DNA from: Nitrospina sp.
GTDB lineage: Bacteria > Nitrospinota > Nitrospinia > Nitrospinales > JACRGP01
DNA length: 64,000 nt
Direction of reading: 5' to 3'
Assembly: GCA_024648695.1 (NCBI GenBank)
Contig: JACAVV010000031.1
Location: 1-64,000 of the forward strand
The first letter of the stretch is position 1, and each line of letters opens with the position of its first letter. The position numbers were made by a program, and so were the translations under genes. The notes beneath the pieces were generated by a model. It made no database searches, had not been told where the DNA came from, and saw only the letters and a list, made by a program, of their open reading frames with translations. This document shows, piece by piece, positions 34,754 through 43,321 of the stretch.

Positions 34754-35758
34754 AAGTTCTGGATCACGGTACAACCTGACGGCACCAATGCCGTTGTTTT
34801 TCCTTCTTGGAATTTTCGCCACTATGATCAGGTCTGACCTAAAGGTTCCAGAAGCACTTTATATAGGGCTGACCCTATACTTGCTGGCGGCAATTGGCCT
34901 TAAAGGCGGAGCGGAAATTCGGCACTTCGGATTATTGTCCATTTACATCCCGGCGATTGGATGTTTTTTTCTGGGCACCTTAATTCCCGTAGGCGCTTAT
35001 TTTATTCTCAGGAAGTGGGGAAATTTTTCTATTCATGATGCGGCCGCTGTGGAAGAGCACTACGGTTCCGTAAGTGCGGTGACTTTCGTTTCAGCGACTC
35101 AATTTCTTTCCGAACTCAATATTCCATCAGAAGGATACACCTCTTCGTTTTTCGCTATCTTTGAACCAACAGGCGTCATCTTTGGAATTTTAATGGCGAG
35201 AATCGCACTTCAACTGAGAGAACGTACGGAAAATAAATCAACATTCCGTCAAAACGACTATTCCTAGCTGAAAACTTCTCTGCATGAAGCTTTTACAAAT
35301 AAAGGTTCATTGATTCTTGCCGGAGCGCTGGTTATCGGTTTCATTTCCGGAGAAGAAAGGGTTCATGTCACCGAGGCATTTTTTTTGGGCTCCCTTCAAA
35401 GGCATTCTGTGTATATTATGCTTAAAATGGGGCTCTTTGCCGGAAAGCGTCTTGCGGAAATCAAAAATGTAGGAACCTTTCCTGTTTCCTTTGGAGTTAT
35501 CATTCCTATCGTCAACGGTTTTTTAGGTGTCCTGGTAGGAAAAGCGGCACAGGACTCTCTATAGGTGGAGCAACCTTAATGGGTGTAATGGCGGCCAGTG
35601 CTTCTTATATTGCGGCACCAGCGGCCATGCGAGTGTCCTTACCCGAAGCCAACCCCTCGTTATATCTTAGCGCATCCCTGGGAATTATATTTACCTTTAA
35701 CATTGCGTTTGGCATCCCCATTTATCTATGGCTTGCCAAGCATATTATGGGAATTTGA
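34754..35758 (+). pseudogene. sbtA: sodium-dependent bicarbonate transporter (SbtA-like), degraded
   Basis: The translated pieces line up with the SbtA/DUF897 bicarbonate permease family: FFLLGIFATMIRSDLKVPEA at the start, LKGGAEIR, then KMGLFAGKRLAE, and finally SASYIAAPAAMR with LPEANPSLYL and the last membrane helix. The gene cannot give a full protein. An in-frame TAG stands at 35265-35267, between the two halves of the permease. A frameshift of minus one near 35548 moves the reading frame just before the conserved SIGGATLMGV segment. A third lesion probably affects the N-terminus, because the frame upstream of 34788 soon hits a stop. When whole it would have imported bicarbonate with sodium to feed carbon fixation. 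Confidence 0.85.
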
Positions 35759-36134
35759 TGGGTATTTATTAATAAACCCAAAGGAAAAGTGACCGGGTTT
35801 TAGGCTAATAATACTTACTCAATAGGAGTTTTAGGAACTGTGGAAAAACAGAGTTTTGTTTTTCCACAATTCTGCCGCGAATTTTTATTTAGAATTATTT
35901 AAAGGAACGTTTTACCCTTGACTCGGAGTCCTCTATTAGATGACCTCTCAAAAGGTTGAAATAAACCGATCCGGTATATATTAACCAATTGGTTTTTTGC
36001 CCCTATTTTTCGCCTCACCAACTCTTAATCCCTGAAAGGTGCCGGTTCATTTCAACCACCGGTGCTTCAGTGCATATTCACTCCAGACCTCGTTAAGTCC
36101 TTGTAATAAAAGCTATTGAAGAATCAAAATGTTT
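35759..36134. other. AT-rich intergenic region with one hairpin
   Basis: No gene is supported. A strong inverted repeat at 35839-35868 is listed separately. The rest is AT-rich and ends at the sigma-54-like site at 36135. The stretch lies between the sbtA remnant and a secreted-protein gene and is presumably regulatory for the latter. Confidence 0.4.
35839..35868. terminator. perfect 11-base hairpin after the sbtA remnant
   Basis: TGTGGAAAAAC (35839-35849) and GTTTTTCCACA (35858-35868) are exact inverted copies around an eight-base loop. The hairpin is 80 bases past the last sbtA codon. Only short T-runs follow, so it may be a weak terminator or a preserved leader element. Confidence 0.5.
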
Positions 36135-36151
36135 TTGGCATTAAAATTGAA
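36135..36151 (+). promoter_or_regulatory. sigma-54-like promoter of secreted protein A
   Basis: The sequence TTGGCAT, five bases, then TTGAA fits the -24/-12 layout of sigma-54 promoters (GG, ten bases, then GA where GC is usual). Transcription would start near 36163, just before the first leader hairpin. A similar element precedes the paralogous gene at 39351-39725, and a sigma-54 activator is encoded at 40069-41478. Confidence 0.45.
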
Positions 36152-36165
36152 TTTTAAATAAATTA

Positions 36166-36252
36166 AGTTTGGCAAAAAGCCAGACCAAACTACCGGGGTT
36201 GGGAATTTAACGACGAGATAGGCTGGTGACATAAATGCCTGTATCCCCAACC
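36166..36252 (+). other. structured 5' leader
   Basis: Two hairpins can be drawn in the leader of the secreted-protein gene. The first pairs AGTTTGG (36166-36172) with CCAAACT (36185-36191), with an inner GGC/GCC. The second pairs GGTTGGG (36197-36203) with CCCAACC (36246-36252) and encloses GATAGGC with GCCTGTATC. It does not match any riboswitch consensus I can recall. An mRNA-stabilising 5' structure is the simplest reading. Confidence 0.4.
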
Positions 36253-36301
36253 TGGTCGGAGTTGAAAAATTTTTTTGGAATTATTTAAAGGAGAGACTTT
36301 C

Positions 36302-36739
36302 ATGCGTTACGAAAAATCTTTTGCTCTAATAACCGCGACATTGTTTATGGTCCTTATGGCAACGTCTTCGTTTGCTATCCCGGGTCAGGAAAGAATGAGG
36401 CCCGCGAATGAAATGGAACCTTGGTTCACAAATCATACGAACGATAAAACCGATGATCAAAAAATAGTCCTGGCATCGGGAGATACGTCCTATTGCGGTA
36501 CTGATTTTATGTTGGAAAACCTGGGAGACGAAATGGCTCAGGTACAGGTCATCATGGGTAACGGAGCGAATTACCATTGGGACCGTTTGCCTCCTAAAGG
36601 AACAAAAGGATACAAGTTGCAACCAGGTGGTTCGTTGGGATTCCCAAATGCTGATCATGTAAGCGTTTCGCAAGCTCGTATCATCAACTCCACGACGGCT
36701 GATTCAAAAGTGAATGTTGTGGTTCACTGCATCAGGTAA
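36302..36739 (+). CDS. small secreted protein A (unknown two-cysteine family)
   Basis: A 145-residue exported protein with a clean signal peptide (cleavage after SSFA near residue 23). The mature part is predicted beta-rich and has two cysteines, one in SYCGTDF and one at the end (VVHC), probably a disulfide. The block VQVIMGNG, then W, then PKG, and later ARIINST are shared with the paralog at 39351-39725. I do not recognise the family. The start is ATG 36302, preceded by aaaggag (36288-36294); an upstream TTG is less likely. The sigma-54-like promoter, structured leader and strong terminator suggest a highly and specifically expressed single-gene unit. Confidence 0.75.
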   Translation: MRYEKSFALITATLFMVLMATSSFAIPGQERMRPANEMEPWFTNHTNDKTDDQKIVLASGDTSYCGTDFMLENLGDEMAQVQVIMGNGANYHWDRLPPKGTKGYKLQPGGSLGFPNADHVSVSQARIINSTTADSKVNVVVHCIR

Positions 36740-36806
36740 CCCAACTTGAATCCTGTTCGGATAAACCATGTTTAAAATAATTCATGGATCTGATTAAATC
36801 TTTATT

Positions 36807-36850
36807 GGACCCTGGGCACCGAAATTTGAGTGCCTAGGGTCCATTTTTTT
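36807..36850 (+). terminator. strong intrinsic terminator of secreted protein A
   Basis: GGACCCTGGGCAC (36807-36819) pairs with GTGCCTAGGGTCC (36830-36842) with one G-U pair, followed by seven T residues to 36850. It is a textbook rho-independent terminator 68 bases past the stop. Confidence 0.88.
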
Positions 36851-36910
36851 CACCTAAAAAAGACAAGTGTCAATCCCTTTTTTAGTTGAAAATGAACAAA
36901 TCCCCACACC

Positions 36911-37310
36911 GCATTGTTTACCTTATTTTATGATGTTCATACCTTGAGCGAAGCAGTAGCACAGACCGAACGCCTGGCAGGACGTAGGACAAAAATTTTT
37001 TCGTTGAATTGGGATACTGAACCACAATAGCCAAGGCAATCCCAGGGCACACGTCGGGAATCAGGGCAAGAGGAAAAAGAAGCCTTCGTTTTGAAAATGG
37101 TTGAAACGCAAATCGGCCATTGAACCGGTGATCGGACACATGAAAAACGATGGATGCTTGGGAAGGAACTATCTTCTTGGGAAAGAAGGCGACCGGATCA
37201 ACGCCCTGCTATGTGGCGCATGCCACAATATCAGAAAGCTCCTCCAGGCTCTCTTAGTGTTTCTTTTTCATTGCTTCAAAAAATGGAAACTTCAAACGAT
37301 TCCTGCATAA
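36911..37310 (+). pseudogene. transposase remnant (IS5-like, C-terminal part)
   Basis: Fragments of a DDE transposase can be read in different frames. A 5' piece at about 36929-36995 reads YDVHTLSEAVAQTERLAGR. A 3' piece at about 37101-37310 contains RKSAIEPVIGHMKNDG followed by RNYLLG and INALLC. Both match the end of an IS5-type transposase as I know it. Stops and frameshifts separate the pieces and the N-terminal half is missing. No clear terminal inverted repeats flank it. It is an old, decayed insertion between the two secreted paralogs. Confidence 0.75.
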
Positions 37311-37513
37311 AAAATTTACCTGAATCAGGAGCTTCCTGGACAAATCACCCTTTTTTCAGGGCCGACTATTTATTTTGAAATTTCATATTGTTATAATATG
37401 TCACTTTACAAATGGGAATTTGCATATTATTAATTCCATCGGGTTTTCAAATGAAACCAGGCTTTGCTCACCGGTTTCTTTGTTGTTAAGACCTGCTAAA
37501 TTTGGTTAAAACA

Positions 37514-39184
37514 ATGTTTAAAAAGCTGACTGCCTGTTTTATATTTTGCATTTTATTTTTTAGCCGCCCCATTCTAAGTACTGCAGACGATTCATTTTGG
37601 ATTTTTCAGGCTTTGGAGGAAGAAATGCAACGTTCCCTTCAAAACCTGAAAATCGATGTATTCGAGCCCCCGTATTTTATTCAATACCAGGTTATGGACC
37701 AGGACCGGGTTGAAGTGTCAGGTAGTTTTGGCGCCCTTATCGATTCCCACACGGACCGAAACAGAAAGCTGTTTGTCGATGTCCGGGTTGGTGACTCCTG
37801 GTTCGACAGTAGCACCCAAGGCAGTCATCAACACCCTATCGCACAATTCATTCCGTTGGATGCCGATGCCGATGTGCTGAAGCGGGCGGTTTGGTATGAA
37901 ACGGACCTTAGATATAAACAGGCCATAATGAATTTTTTGAAAAAAAAAGGCCGCTTTATAAATGGGATGGAACCTCACAAATTGGCGGATTTTTCAGAGG
38001 GTCAGGCACCGCAATCAAGAATTGAGGAAATTCCTTTGCTGGAAGTCGACATTCCCGGTTGGGAAAATAGTGTTAGGCGCGTTTCAAAAGTTTTTAAAAA
38101 TCATCCTGACATTGAAAAATCTAAAGTCCGTTTTCTTGCCCAACGAACGATCCGGTATTTTTTAGATTCTGAAGGCAACAAAATCCGGGACAATGTTTTG
38201 CATTATAATGTTCTTATCGAGGTCTGGACCAAAACTGATTTGGGCAGTCCCGTTTATGATCAGAAGTCTTTGCATTTTTCGACTTGGAAAGAGTTTCCCA
38301 CAGAGGAAACTTTGGTTGCCACCGCTAATAACCTCATCAAGGGTGTTCAAGAGCTTTTGAAAGCACCCACGGGTCAACCTTTTGTGGGCCCTGCCGTATT
38401 CAGTCCTGATGCTAGCGCCGTTCTGTTCCACGAGGCCATTGGACACCGGTTGGAAGCAGACCGATTGCGCGTGGCTGAAGATGGCAAAACGTTCTTGAAT
38501 AAAATCGGCGCACAGATTCTTCCGCCCTTTATTTCTATTGAGGACAACCCTCAGCTACAACAATTTGAGGATAAAACCCTAATAGGCCATTACCGCTACG
38601 ATGATCAGGGGCAGGAAAGCCAGGAGGTGGTCCTTGTTAACATGGGAATTTTAAAAAATTTCTTGCTCTCCAGAACGCCGGTCCTGGGCTTTAAGCAAAG
38701 CAACGGTCATGCGCGGAGTGATGGCTTACGTCGCCCAATGTCCCGTATGGGCAATGTCATCATCCGGTCACAAAAATGGGTGACTAAAAAAGAGCTTAAG
38801 AAGAAACTTATTGAAGAAATCAAACGACAGAAAAAGCCTTATGGCTTTATAGTCAAAAAAATTCTGAGTGGGGAAACACAGACGGAAAGCCACGACTTCC
38901 AGGTTTTTAAAGGGAAACCTTTATATATTTATAAAGTGTATCCAGAAAATGGGCATGAGGAGTTAGTCCGTGGAGTGGATTTTGTTGGTACTCCCCTGTC
39001 GATGATATCTAAAATCCTGATGACCAGCAACGATTACCAAGTTATCAATGGATTTTGCGATGCCGAATCGGGAACCGTTCCGGTGACCAGCATCGCTCCA
39101 AGCATTCTTCTGCGGGAAATCGAATTGCAGACCGCTCCGGGAATACACATGCGCAAACCGATTTTACCTCCTCCCAGTCTTTAG
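37514..39184 (+). CDS. secreted TldD/PmbA-family metalloprotease-like protein
   Basis: A 556-residue protein with a signal peptide (about 1-25) and a TldD-like fold. The metal site is FHEAIGHRLEAD (HExxxH, about residue 307-312), and the C-terminal VPVTSIAPSILL segment fits the family. Cytoplasmic TldD normally works with a TldE (PmbA) partner that is not nearby; the exported, single-gene forms are a separate branch. The start is ATG 37514, four codons inside a TTG-initiated frame; no good ribosome site is seen for either. It lies between two secreted paralogs on opposite strands and ends in a long hairpin. It could process periplasmic peptides, but substrates are unknown. Confidence 0.82.
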   Translation: MFKKLTACFIFCILFFSRPILSTADDSFWIFQALEEEMQRSLQNLKIDVFEPPYFIQYQVMDQDRVEVSGSFGALIDSHTDRNRKLFVDVRVGDSWFDSSTQGSHQHPIAQFIPLDADADVLKRAVWYETDLRYKQAIMNFLKKKGRFINGMEPHKLADFSEGQAPQSRIEEIPLLEVDIPGWENSVRRVSKVFKNHPDIEKSKVRFLAQRTIRYFLDSEGNKIRDNVLHYNVLIEVWTKTDLGSPVYDQKSLHFSTWKEFPTEETLVATANNLIKGVQELLKAPTGQPFVGPAVFSPDASAVLFHEAIGHRLEADRLRVAEDGKTFLNKIGAQILPPFISIEDNPQLQQFEDKTLIGHYRYDDQGQESQEVVLVNMGILKNFLLSRTPVLGFKQSNGHARSDGLRRPMSRMGNVIIRSQKWVTKKELKKKLIEEIKRQKKPYGFIVKKILSGETQTESHDFQVFKGKPLYIYKVYPENGHEELVRGVDFVGTPLSMISKILMTSNDYQVINGFCDAESGTVPVTSIAPSILLREIELQTAPGIHMRKPILPPPSL

Positions 39185-39272
39185 CCAAGTGCATTATCGG
39201 GAACTTCCTCCAACAAACCGCCTTATTGTATTAATCCCCGACCTGGTAAAAAGTAACTCTCCAAATAAATCC

Positions 39273-39322
39273 GCTTCCAGGAAAGTATAAGCGGAAAGTG
39301 TATCCACTTCTCTCCTGGAAGC
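39273..39322. terminator. long hairpin between convergent genes
   Basis: GCTTCCAGGA (39273-39282) and TCCTGGAAGC (39313-39322) are perfect inverted copies, with a second small stem (AAGTG/CACTT) inside. It lies between the protease stop at 39184 and the secreted-protein stop at 39351 and can serve both. Confidence 0.65.
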
Positions 39323-39350
39323 AAACCGGTTTTATTAATAAACTTGGTGA

Positions 39351-39725
39351 TTATTTGCAGTACACCTTGATGGAAGCAGTGCCGGCCGTAGAATTTATGA
39401 TACGGGCCTCTGAAACCAAATGACTTTCAGCATTCGGAGATTTGATCTCTCCCATTCCCAATTGATACATTTTAGATTCCTTGGGTTGGAGGTGATCCCA
39501 GTTCGTGCTACTTCCGTTACCCATAATGACATGGACTTCCGCTAATTCCATCCCCTGGTTTTCTATTTTGAAGGGTTTGTCGCAATAGGTAGTGGTCCCT
39601 GGGACCAACTCCACCTCACCCCCCTTTACCGCTTCAACATACCATGCATCGGTATCGGCCATAGCCGGAGAAATCGAAAAAATAAGCACTACACCCAACA
39701 CCAATGTTATTAACCTTTTTTTCAT
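39351..39725 (-). CDS. small secreted protein B (paralog of 36302-36739)
   Basis: A 124-residue exported protein with a signal peptide (cleavage after PAMA near residue 23). It shares with protein A the first cysteine context (TYCDKPF), VHVIMGNG, WD, PKESK, PNAE, ARIINST and a C-terminal cysteine (VYCK). The spacing is preserved, so the two are clear paralogs. It lacks the 22-residue linker that protein A has after the signal. The start is ATG 39725, because gggaggg lies seven bases before it; a longer frame to 39812 is less likely. The sigma-54-like promoter at 39841-39857 and the divergent activator gene suggest regulated expression. Confidence 0.75.
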   Translation of the reverse strand: MKKRLITLVLGVVLIFSISPAMADTDAWYVEAVKGGEVELVPGTTTYCDKPFKIENQGMELAEVHVIMGNGSSTNWDHLQPKESKMYQLGMGEIKSPNAESHLVSEARIINSTAGTASIKVYCK

Positions 39726-39840
39726 TAAAAATGCCCTCCCTTTAAAAAATTCTTTTGTGGAATTACTGAAAAAATTACGATTTTTTTCCTTCCAGCCTTG
39801 CATGAATCGCACGGCCTCTTATATTAACTATTAGTATCAA

Positions 39841-39857
39841 TACAAAATTGATGCCAA
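39841..39857 (-). promoter_or_regulatory. sigma-54-like promoter of secreted protein B
   Basis: On the minus strand the sequence TTGGCAT, five bases, then TTGTA gives GG, ten bases, GT. This is one base from the GC that sigma-54 promoters usually have at -12. The start of transcription would be near 39829, about 100 bases before the ATG. The same TTGGCAT core with the same spacing precedes protein A. Confidence 0.5.
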
Positions 39858-40068
39858 AGATATTTAAAGTTAAATACTTATAAAGTAAGGGCTTAGAGGG
39901 CATCTCAGATATCACGGGCGCAAACTATCCGGCCAAAATTCGCCACATTCCCATAGATTGCAATTTAACTCATTGATTTAGAATAGATTGGAGTATTGGC
40001 TCAAATTCACCACTTTGGCTATTTTTAGCAACCTTTTGAGATTTTCCTTATAGCCCACATCACTAACT

Positions 40069-41478
40069 ATGAAAATAAATTTAGAACATGTTTTAAACAA
40101 TGCACTTGATGGTATTTTTATTATTGGGAAAGATGGTCAGTGGGTTTTGTTTAATCAAGCTTGTAAAGCGCTCTTCGGAATCTCCAAAGAGGAACTGGCT
40201 CCCAATACCGATGTTCATTTCTCAAAGTTTGAAAAGGAACTGGCAAAACTATCCGGGAAATCCGACCGGTTTCCTTACGGTGAATTGTCCAGTCAGGAAG
40301 AAACTGTGACCCTTTCACAGGGTAACGGTCGGGTGGTGAGAATAGAAACGACTTACAGTCCGATTATCGATAAAGATAATCATAAGATTGCCTATATTCT
40401 GGGTATCATCAAGGACATTACCGAATGGAAACCCCTTCAGGAAAACCAACCGTCCTTACCGGGATCAATCAATTCACAGGATTCACAACGGCCAACCCAA
40501 AATGGTTTTGCGGAAATTGTGGGTCGGTCCCCTGGAATTCAACGCTCACTGGAACTGGCAGTGCACGTGGCGCCACAAAACACCACTGTGGCTTTAATAG
40601 GAGAAAGTGGAACCGGCAAGGAACTGTTTGCCCGGGCTATCCATAACAACAGTGGTCGCGCTTCGAAACCCTTTATAGCAATTAATTGTTCGGCGTTTCC
40701 AGACACTTTGATTGAAAGTGAATTGTTTGGCTATGAAAAGGGTGCGTTCACTGGCGCCTATAAAGACAAACCCGGCAAAGTGCGACTTGCGGCTGGCGGG
40801 ACCTTATTTCTGGATGAAGTTAATGAGTTGAGTCCTTCCGCACAAACCAAGCTTCTGCGCGTTATTCAGGAAAGGGAATTCGAACCTTTAGGCAGTGTAA
40901 AAACCCTTAAGGCCGACATCCGTATCATTATTTCCAGCAATCAGAATTTGGAAGGTACCATTCGAGAGGATCTATTCTATCGTTTGTATGTTTACCCCAT
41001 TACTATTCCTCCCTTGCGTGAACGCCGGGAAGATTTGCCTCTGCTGATCGACTTGTTTCTGGAAAAATTCAACCGGAAACTGGGAAAATCCATACAAGAC
41101 ATTTCAACGGTAACACGAAAGGTCCTGTTCAATTATTCCTGGCCGGGAAACGTTCGGGAATTACAAAATGTTCTTGAACGTGTCATGATTCTTACACAAA
41201 CAAACGAGATCCAAATAAAGGACATTCCAGAAAACCTGATGACAGACTCAGAAAAAAACACCTCCTTAAAACAGCTGGAGAACCTAGAAAAAGGTTTTTC
41301 TCTGGAACAACAAGTTGAGGAACTGGAACGAACAGCAATCCTTAAAACATTAATGAAATTCGGATTCAATAAAAGCAAAACCGCCAAGGCGCTGGGTCTG
41401 ACCCGGGCAACGTTACGCTATAAACTTTCTAAAATGTTCCCGGCGCAGATGAGATTAAAGAATGTTACGACTCATTAA
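40069..41478 (+). CDS. PAS-domain sigma-54-dependent transcription activator
   Basis: A 469-residue enhancer-binding protein. The N-terminal PAS domain (about 5-120) is the likely sensor; there is no receiver domain, so it is not a two-component regulator. The AAA+ domain has Walker A GESGTGKE (about 181), the sigma-54 contact loop GAFTGAY (about 225), Walker [10 protein letters not shown] and WPGNVREL. The C-terminal Fis-type helix-turn-helix is at about 425-460. It is divergent from secreted gene B and next to its sigma-54-like promoter, so regulation of A and B is the obvious guess. The ATG has no strong ribosome site. Confidence 0.9.
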   Translation: MKINLEHVLNNALDGIFIIGKDGQWVLFNQACKALFGISKEELAPNTDVHFSKFEKELAKLSGKSDRFPYGELSSQEETVTLSQGNGRVVRIETTYSPIIDKDNHKIAYILGIIKDITEWKPLQENQPSLPGSINSQDSQRPTQNGFAEIVGRSPGIQRSLELAVHVAPQNTTVALIGESGTGKELFARAIHNNSGRASKPFIAINCSAFPDTLIESELFGYEKGAFTGAYKDKPGKVRLAAGGTLFLDEVNELSPSAQTKLLRVIQEREFEPLGSVKTLKADIRIIISSNQNLEGTIREDLFYRLYVYPITIPPLRERREDLPLLIDLFLEKFNRKLGKSIQDISTVTRKVLFNYSWPGNVRELQNVLERVMILTQTNEIQIKDIPENLMTDSEKNTSLKQLENLEKGFSLEQQVEELERTAILKTLMKFGFNKSKTAKALGLTRATLRYKLSKMFPAQMRLKNVTTH

Positions 41479-41519
41479 ACCCACGACTGCTTATTCTATA
41501 AGGATGAAAAAAGAAAACC

Positions 41520-41554
41520 GTCACCATCCTCAATATATTTTATGGCATGGTGAC
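41520..41554. terminator. hairpin after the activator gene
   Basis: GTCACCAT (41520-41527) and ATGGTGAC (41547-41554) form a perfect eight-base stem about 40 bases past the activator stop. It lies between convergent genes. There is no strong T-tract on either side. Confidence 0.5.
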
Positions 41555-41654
41555 TAGGATGTCCCCAAGTGCAATGTCTGAAAAATCTAAAAGCATCAAA
41601 TCGACAACTGGCTATATTTCTGCAAAATCTAATGCCCAGCCTTTGATCCAATAC

Positions 41655-42203
41655 TTAGGAATCTCCACTCGACCGAAATTTCACCGATTCAATAAAGCGG
41701 CGCAATAATTTCCAGCTTTTTTCAAGGCAGGGTTCGGTATTCATCATGGTGGCGACGACTAAATCCTTGTCAGTTACCCAGACATAACTTAAGTGATATA
41801 TGCGGAAATTGGTGACGAAGGAGAACTGGCTTCGACTCGCTAGCCATTTCCCGACTTTATCCTCTTCGCAAAAATCGACTTTTAAGTGATCCGCGTGTTC
41901 CCTGAATGACTGGGCGATGGAGCGTGAGTATTGCAAAGGGCAGGTCTCTTTCCAGGTCTTGTATGTGTATAGAACAATGCTGGGTGGAAACTTGTTAATA
42001 TCGAGTTCGCCCAACTGGTCAAATAGTCCGACCCTTGGAGAATGATCGTCTTTGGGAGGAGTGAGGGTTATGACCAGCGGCGAGGCCTGGGCTCCTTCAT
42101 AAGACAAGCTGGCCAGATTCGGTGTTTGGCGCACTGACCCTTCGATCAGGAATTCAAAACCCTCAGGCAATTCGAATGAGCATCGGCCGTGCTGAACTCG
42201 CAT
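41655..42203 (-). CDS. DUF1795 (DcrB/EagR-like) protein
   Basis: A 182-residue protein with the DUF1795 fold. The string FELPEGFEFLIEG, then LVITLTPP, and the final WKLLRRFIESVKF helix fit the family. EagR members of this family act as chaperones for type VI secretion effectors that carry PAAR and transmembrane regions. Here it closes an operon with a PAAR protein, a beta-helix protein, a methyltransferase and a radical SAM enzyme. No signal peptide is seen, so it is cytoplasmic and fits a chaperone better than periplasmic DcrB. The gap to the methyltransferase is 23 bases. The client effector is not evident. Confidence 0.75.
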   Translation of the reverse strand: MRVQHGRCSFELPEGFEFLIEGSVRQTPNLASLSYEGAQASPLVITLTPPKDDHSPRVGLFDQLGELDINKFPPSIVLYTYKTWKETCPLQYSRSIAQSFREHADHLKVDFCEEDKVGKWLASRSQFSFVTNFRIYHLSYVWVTDKDLVVATMMNTEPCLEKSWKLLRRFIESVKFRSSGDS

Positions 42204-42226
42204 GGGGCACCTGGTTCAAGTGGAGG

Positions 42227-43315
42227 TCATTTTGAAGCAGGCCCGCCATCGGCCTTTGCCTGCACCACGGCCATATGCACCTGGTAATTTGTAACACTGC
42301 GATCATGCGACCTCACCGACCAGGGAATGGCTTCGTTTTCGTACACCAGTTTCAGGTTGTCGATGGACTGCGGGTGATCTCCTCCGGCGAGAAATTTCCT
42401 TAGAATGGCTTCGCTGGCCCCCTGGGTTTCGGATCGTTGCGAATGGCCGCCGAACCAGGACTCCACCGGCGTTGCGTTTGGTGACCAATCGTAGGGTGTG
42501 GTGATGATCGCCTTGCCCTCGGGTTTGAGAATGCGCGACAACGAGAGCAGATGATCGTACGGCGACCTGAGGCAGTCCAGCAAGTTGAAACTGGTAGCCA
42601 GGGAAAAACTTTTTCCGGCAAATGGTGGGTTCATGGCGTCGCAGGCCCAGAAGTCAACGCGGTCACCTCCCTCGAAGGCCACTGAAAATTCTCGCGTATC
42701 ATACACCATTCCCACCCTTCGCCGGGGATATCGCACGAGGCCATGATGGAGAACACAGCTGGCGGTCCTCAGCATATTAAAATTCAGGTCGATGCCTAAA
42801 ACGATATCATCACGAGCTTCGGCAAGTGCAAAGCTGGCTCGGCCCACGGAACACCCTAAATCGATCACCGGCCCGCTGACCGATTCGCCTACAGCTGTCA
42901 GACCTTCTTTCACTAGCTTCAAGAGGGAGGGTTCTGCGTCCTCTTCAGAGTCGAGATCACCATAATGATCGGAGGTGTAAGTACTCAGATGTTGTCGCAT
43001 AGCATCGAACGGGGAGTTCGGACCACAACAATCGCCCACAAGGCTTTCCAAAGTATCGGTAAGATCGGTGCGGGCGAGAATGGGAAAAATATTCTGGGAA
43101 ATATATGCGCGCAGGTCCACCAGAATAACGGGAATGCCGTCGATAATGGGGTACTCGCTCAGGCATTGTTTTTGGGTGCAAGTCAAAATCCCTTCAAGAA
43201 TTACGTCTTTTTCCTGACGAAGGACCGTATTGATCTTTAAAGGAGTTTCCTGATTCAGATCGCGCTGGCAACGCGGGCAAAGAGGCTGGAGTTTTTCAAA
43301 ATGGAGCAACTTCAA
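42227..43315 (-). CDS. SAM-dependent methyltransferase with Trm112-like zinc ribbon
   Basis: A 362-residue class I methyltransferase. The N-terminal 60 residues form a Trm112-like zinc ribbon (CPRCQRDL followed by CTQKQC, then YPIIDGIPVIL). The SAM-binding motif is VIDLGCSVGRASFA (about 145). A DAMNPPFAGKSF stretch and a TTPYDW motif follow in the catalytic region. The start is TTG 43315, which overlaps nothing but lies seven bases after the PAAR stop. The ribbon-plus-methyltransferase form is common among enzymes acting on tRNA, lipids or peptides, so the substrate is open. In this operon it could modify a secreted component. Confidence 0.75.
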   Translation of the reverse strand: MKLLHFEKLQPLCPRCQRDLNQETPLKINTVLRQEKDVILEGILTCTQKQCLSEYPIIDGIPVILVDLRAYISQNIFPILARTDLTDTLESLVGDCCGPNSPFDAMRQHLSTYTSDHYGDLDSEEDAEPSLLKLVKEGLTAVGESVSGPVIDLGCSVGRASFALAEARDDIVLGIDLNFNMLRTASCVLHHGLVRYPRRRVGMVYDTREFSVAFEGGDRVDFWACDAMNPPFAGKSFSLATSFNLLDCLRSPYDHLLSLSRILKPEGKAIITTPYDWSPNATPVESWFGGHSQRSETQGASEAILRKFLAGGDHPQSIDNLKLVYENEAIPWSVRSHDRSVTNYQVHMAVVQAKADGGPASK

Positions 43316-43321
43316 AGAAGC

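Noticed and set aside
36166-36252. Cyclic-di-GMP or other known riboswitch in the secreted protein A leader
   Set aside because: GCC and GGGUU-like strings recall GEMM motifs, but the conserved core bases and stem order do not fit.
40000-40068. Sigma-54 site for the activator gene itself (TTTGGC followed by TAGCAA)
   Set aside because: The spacing between GG and GC is nine rather than ten bases, and the flanks do not match.
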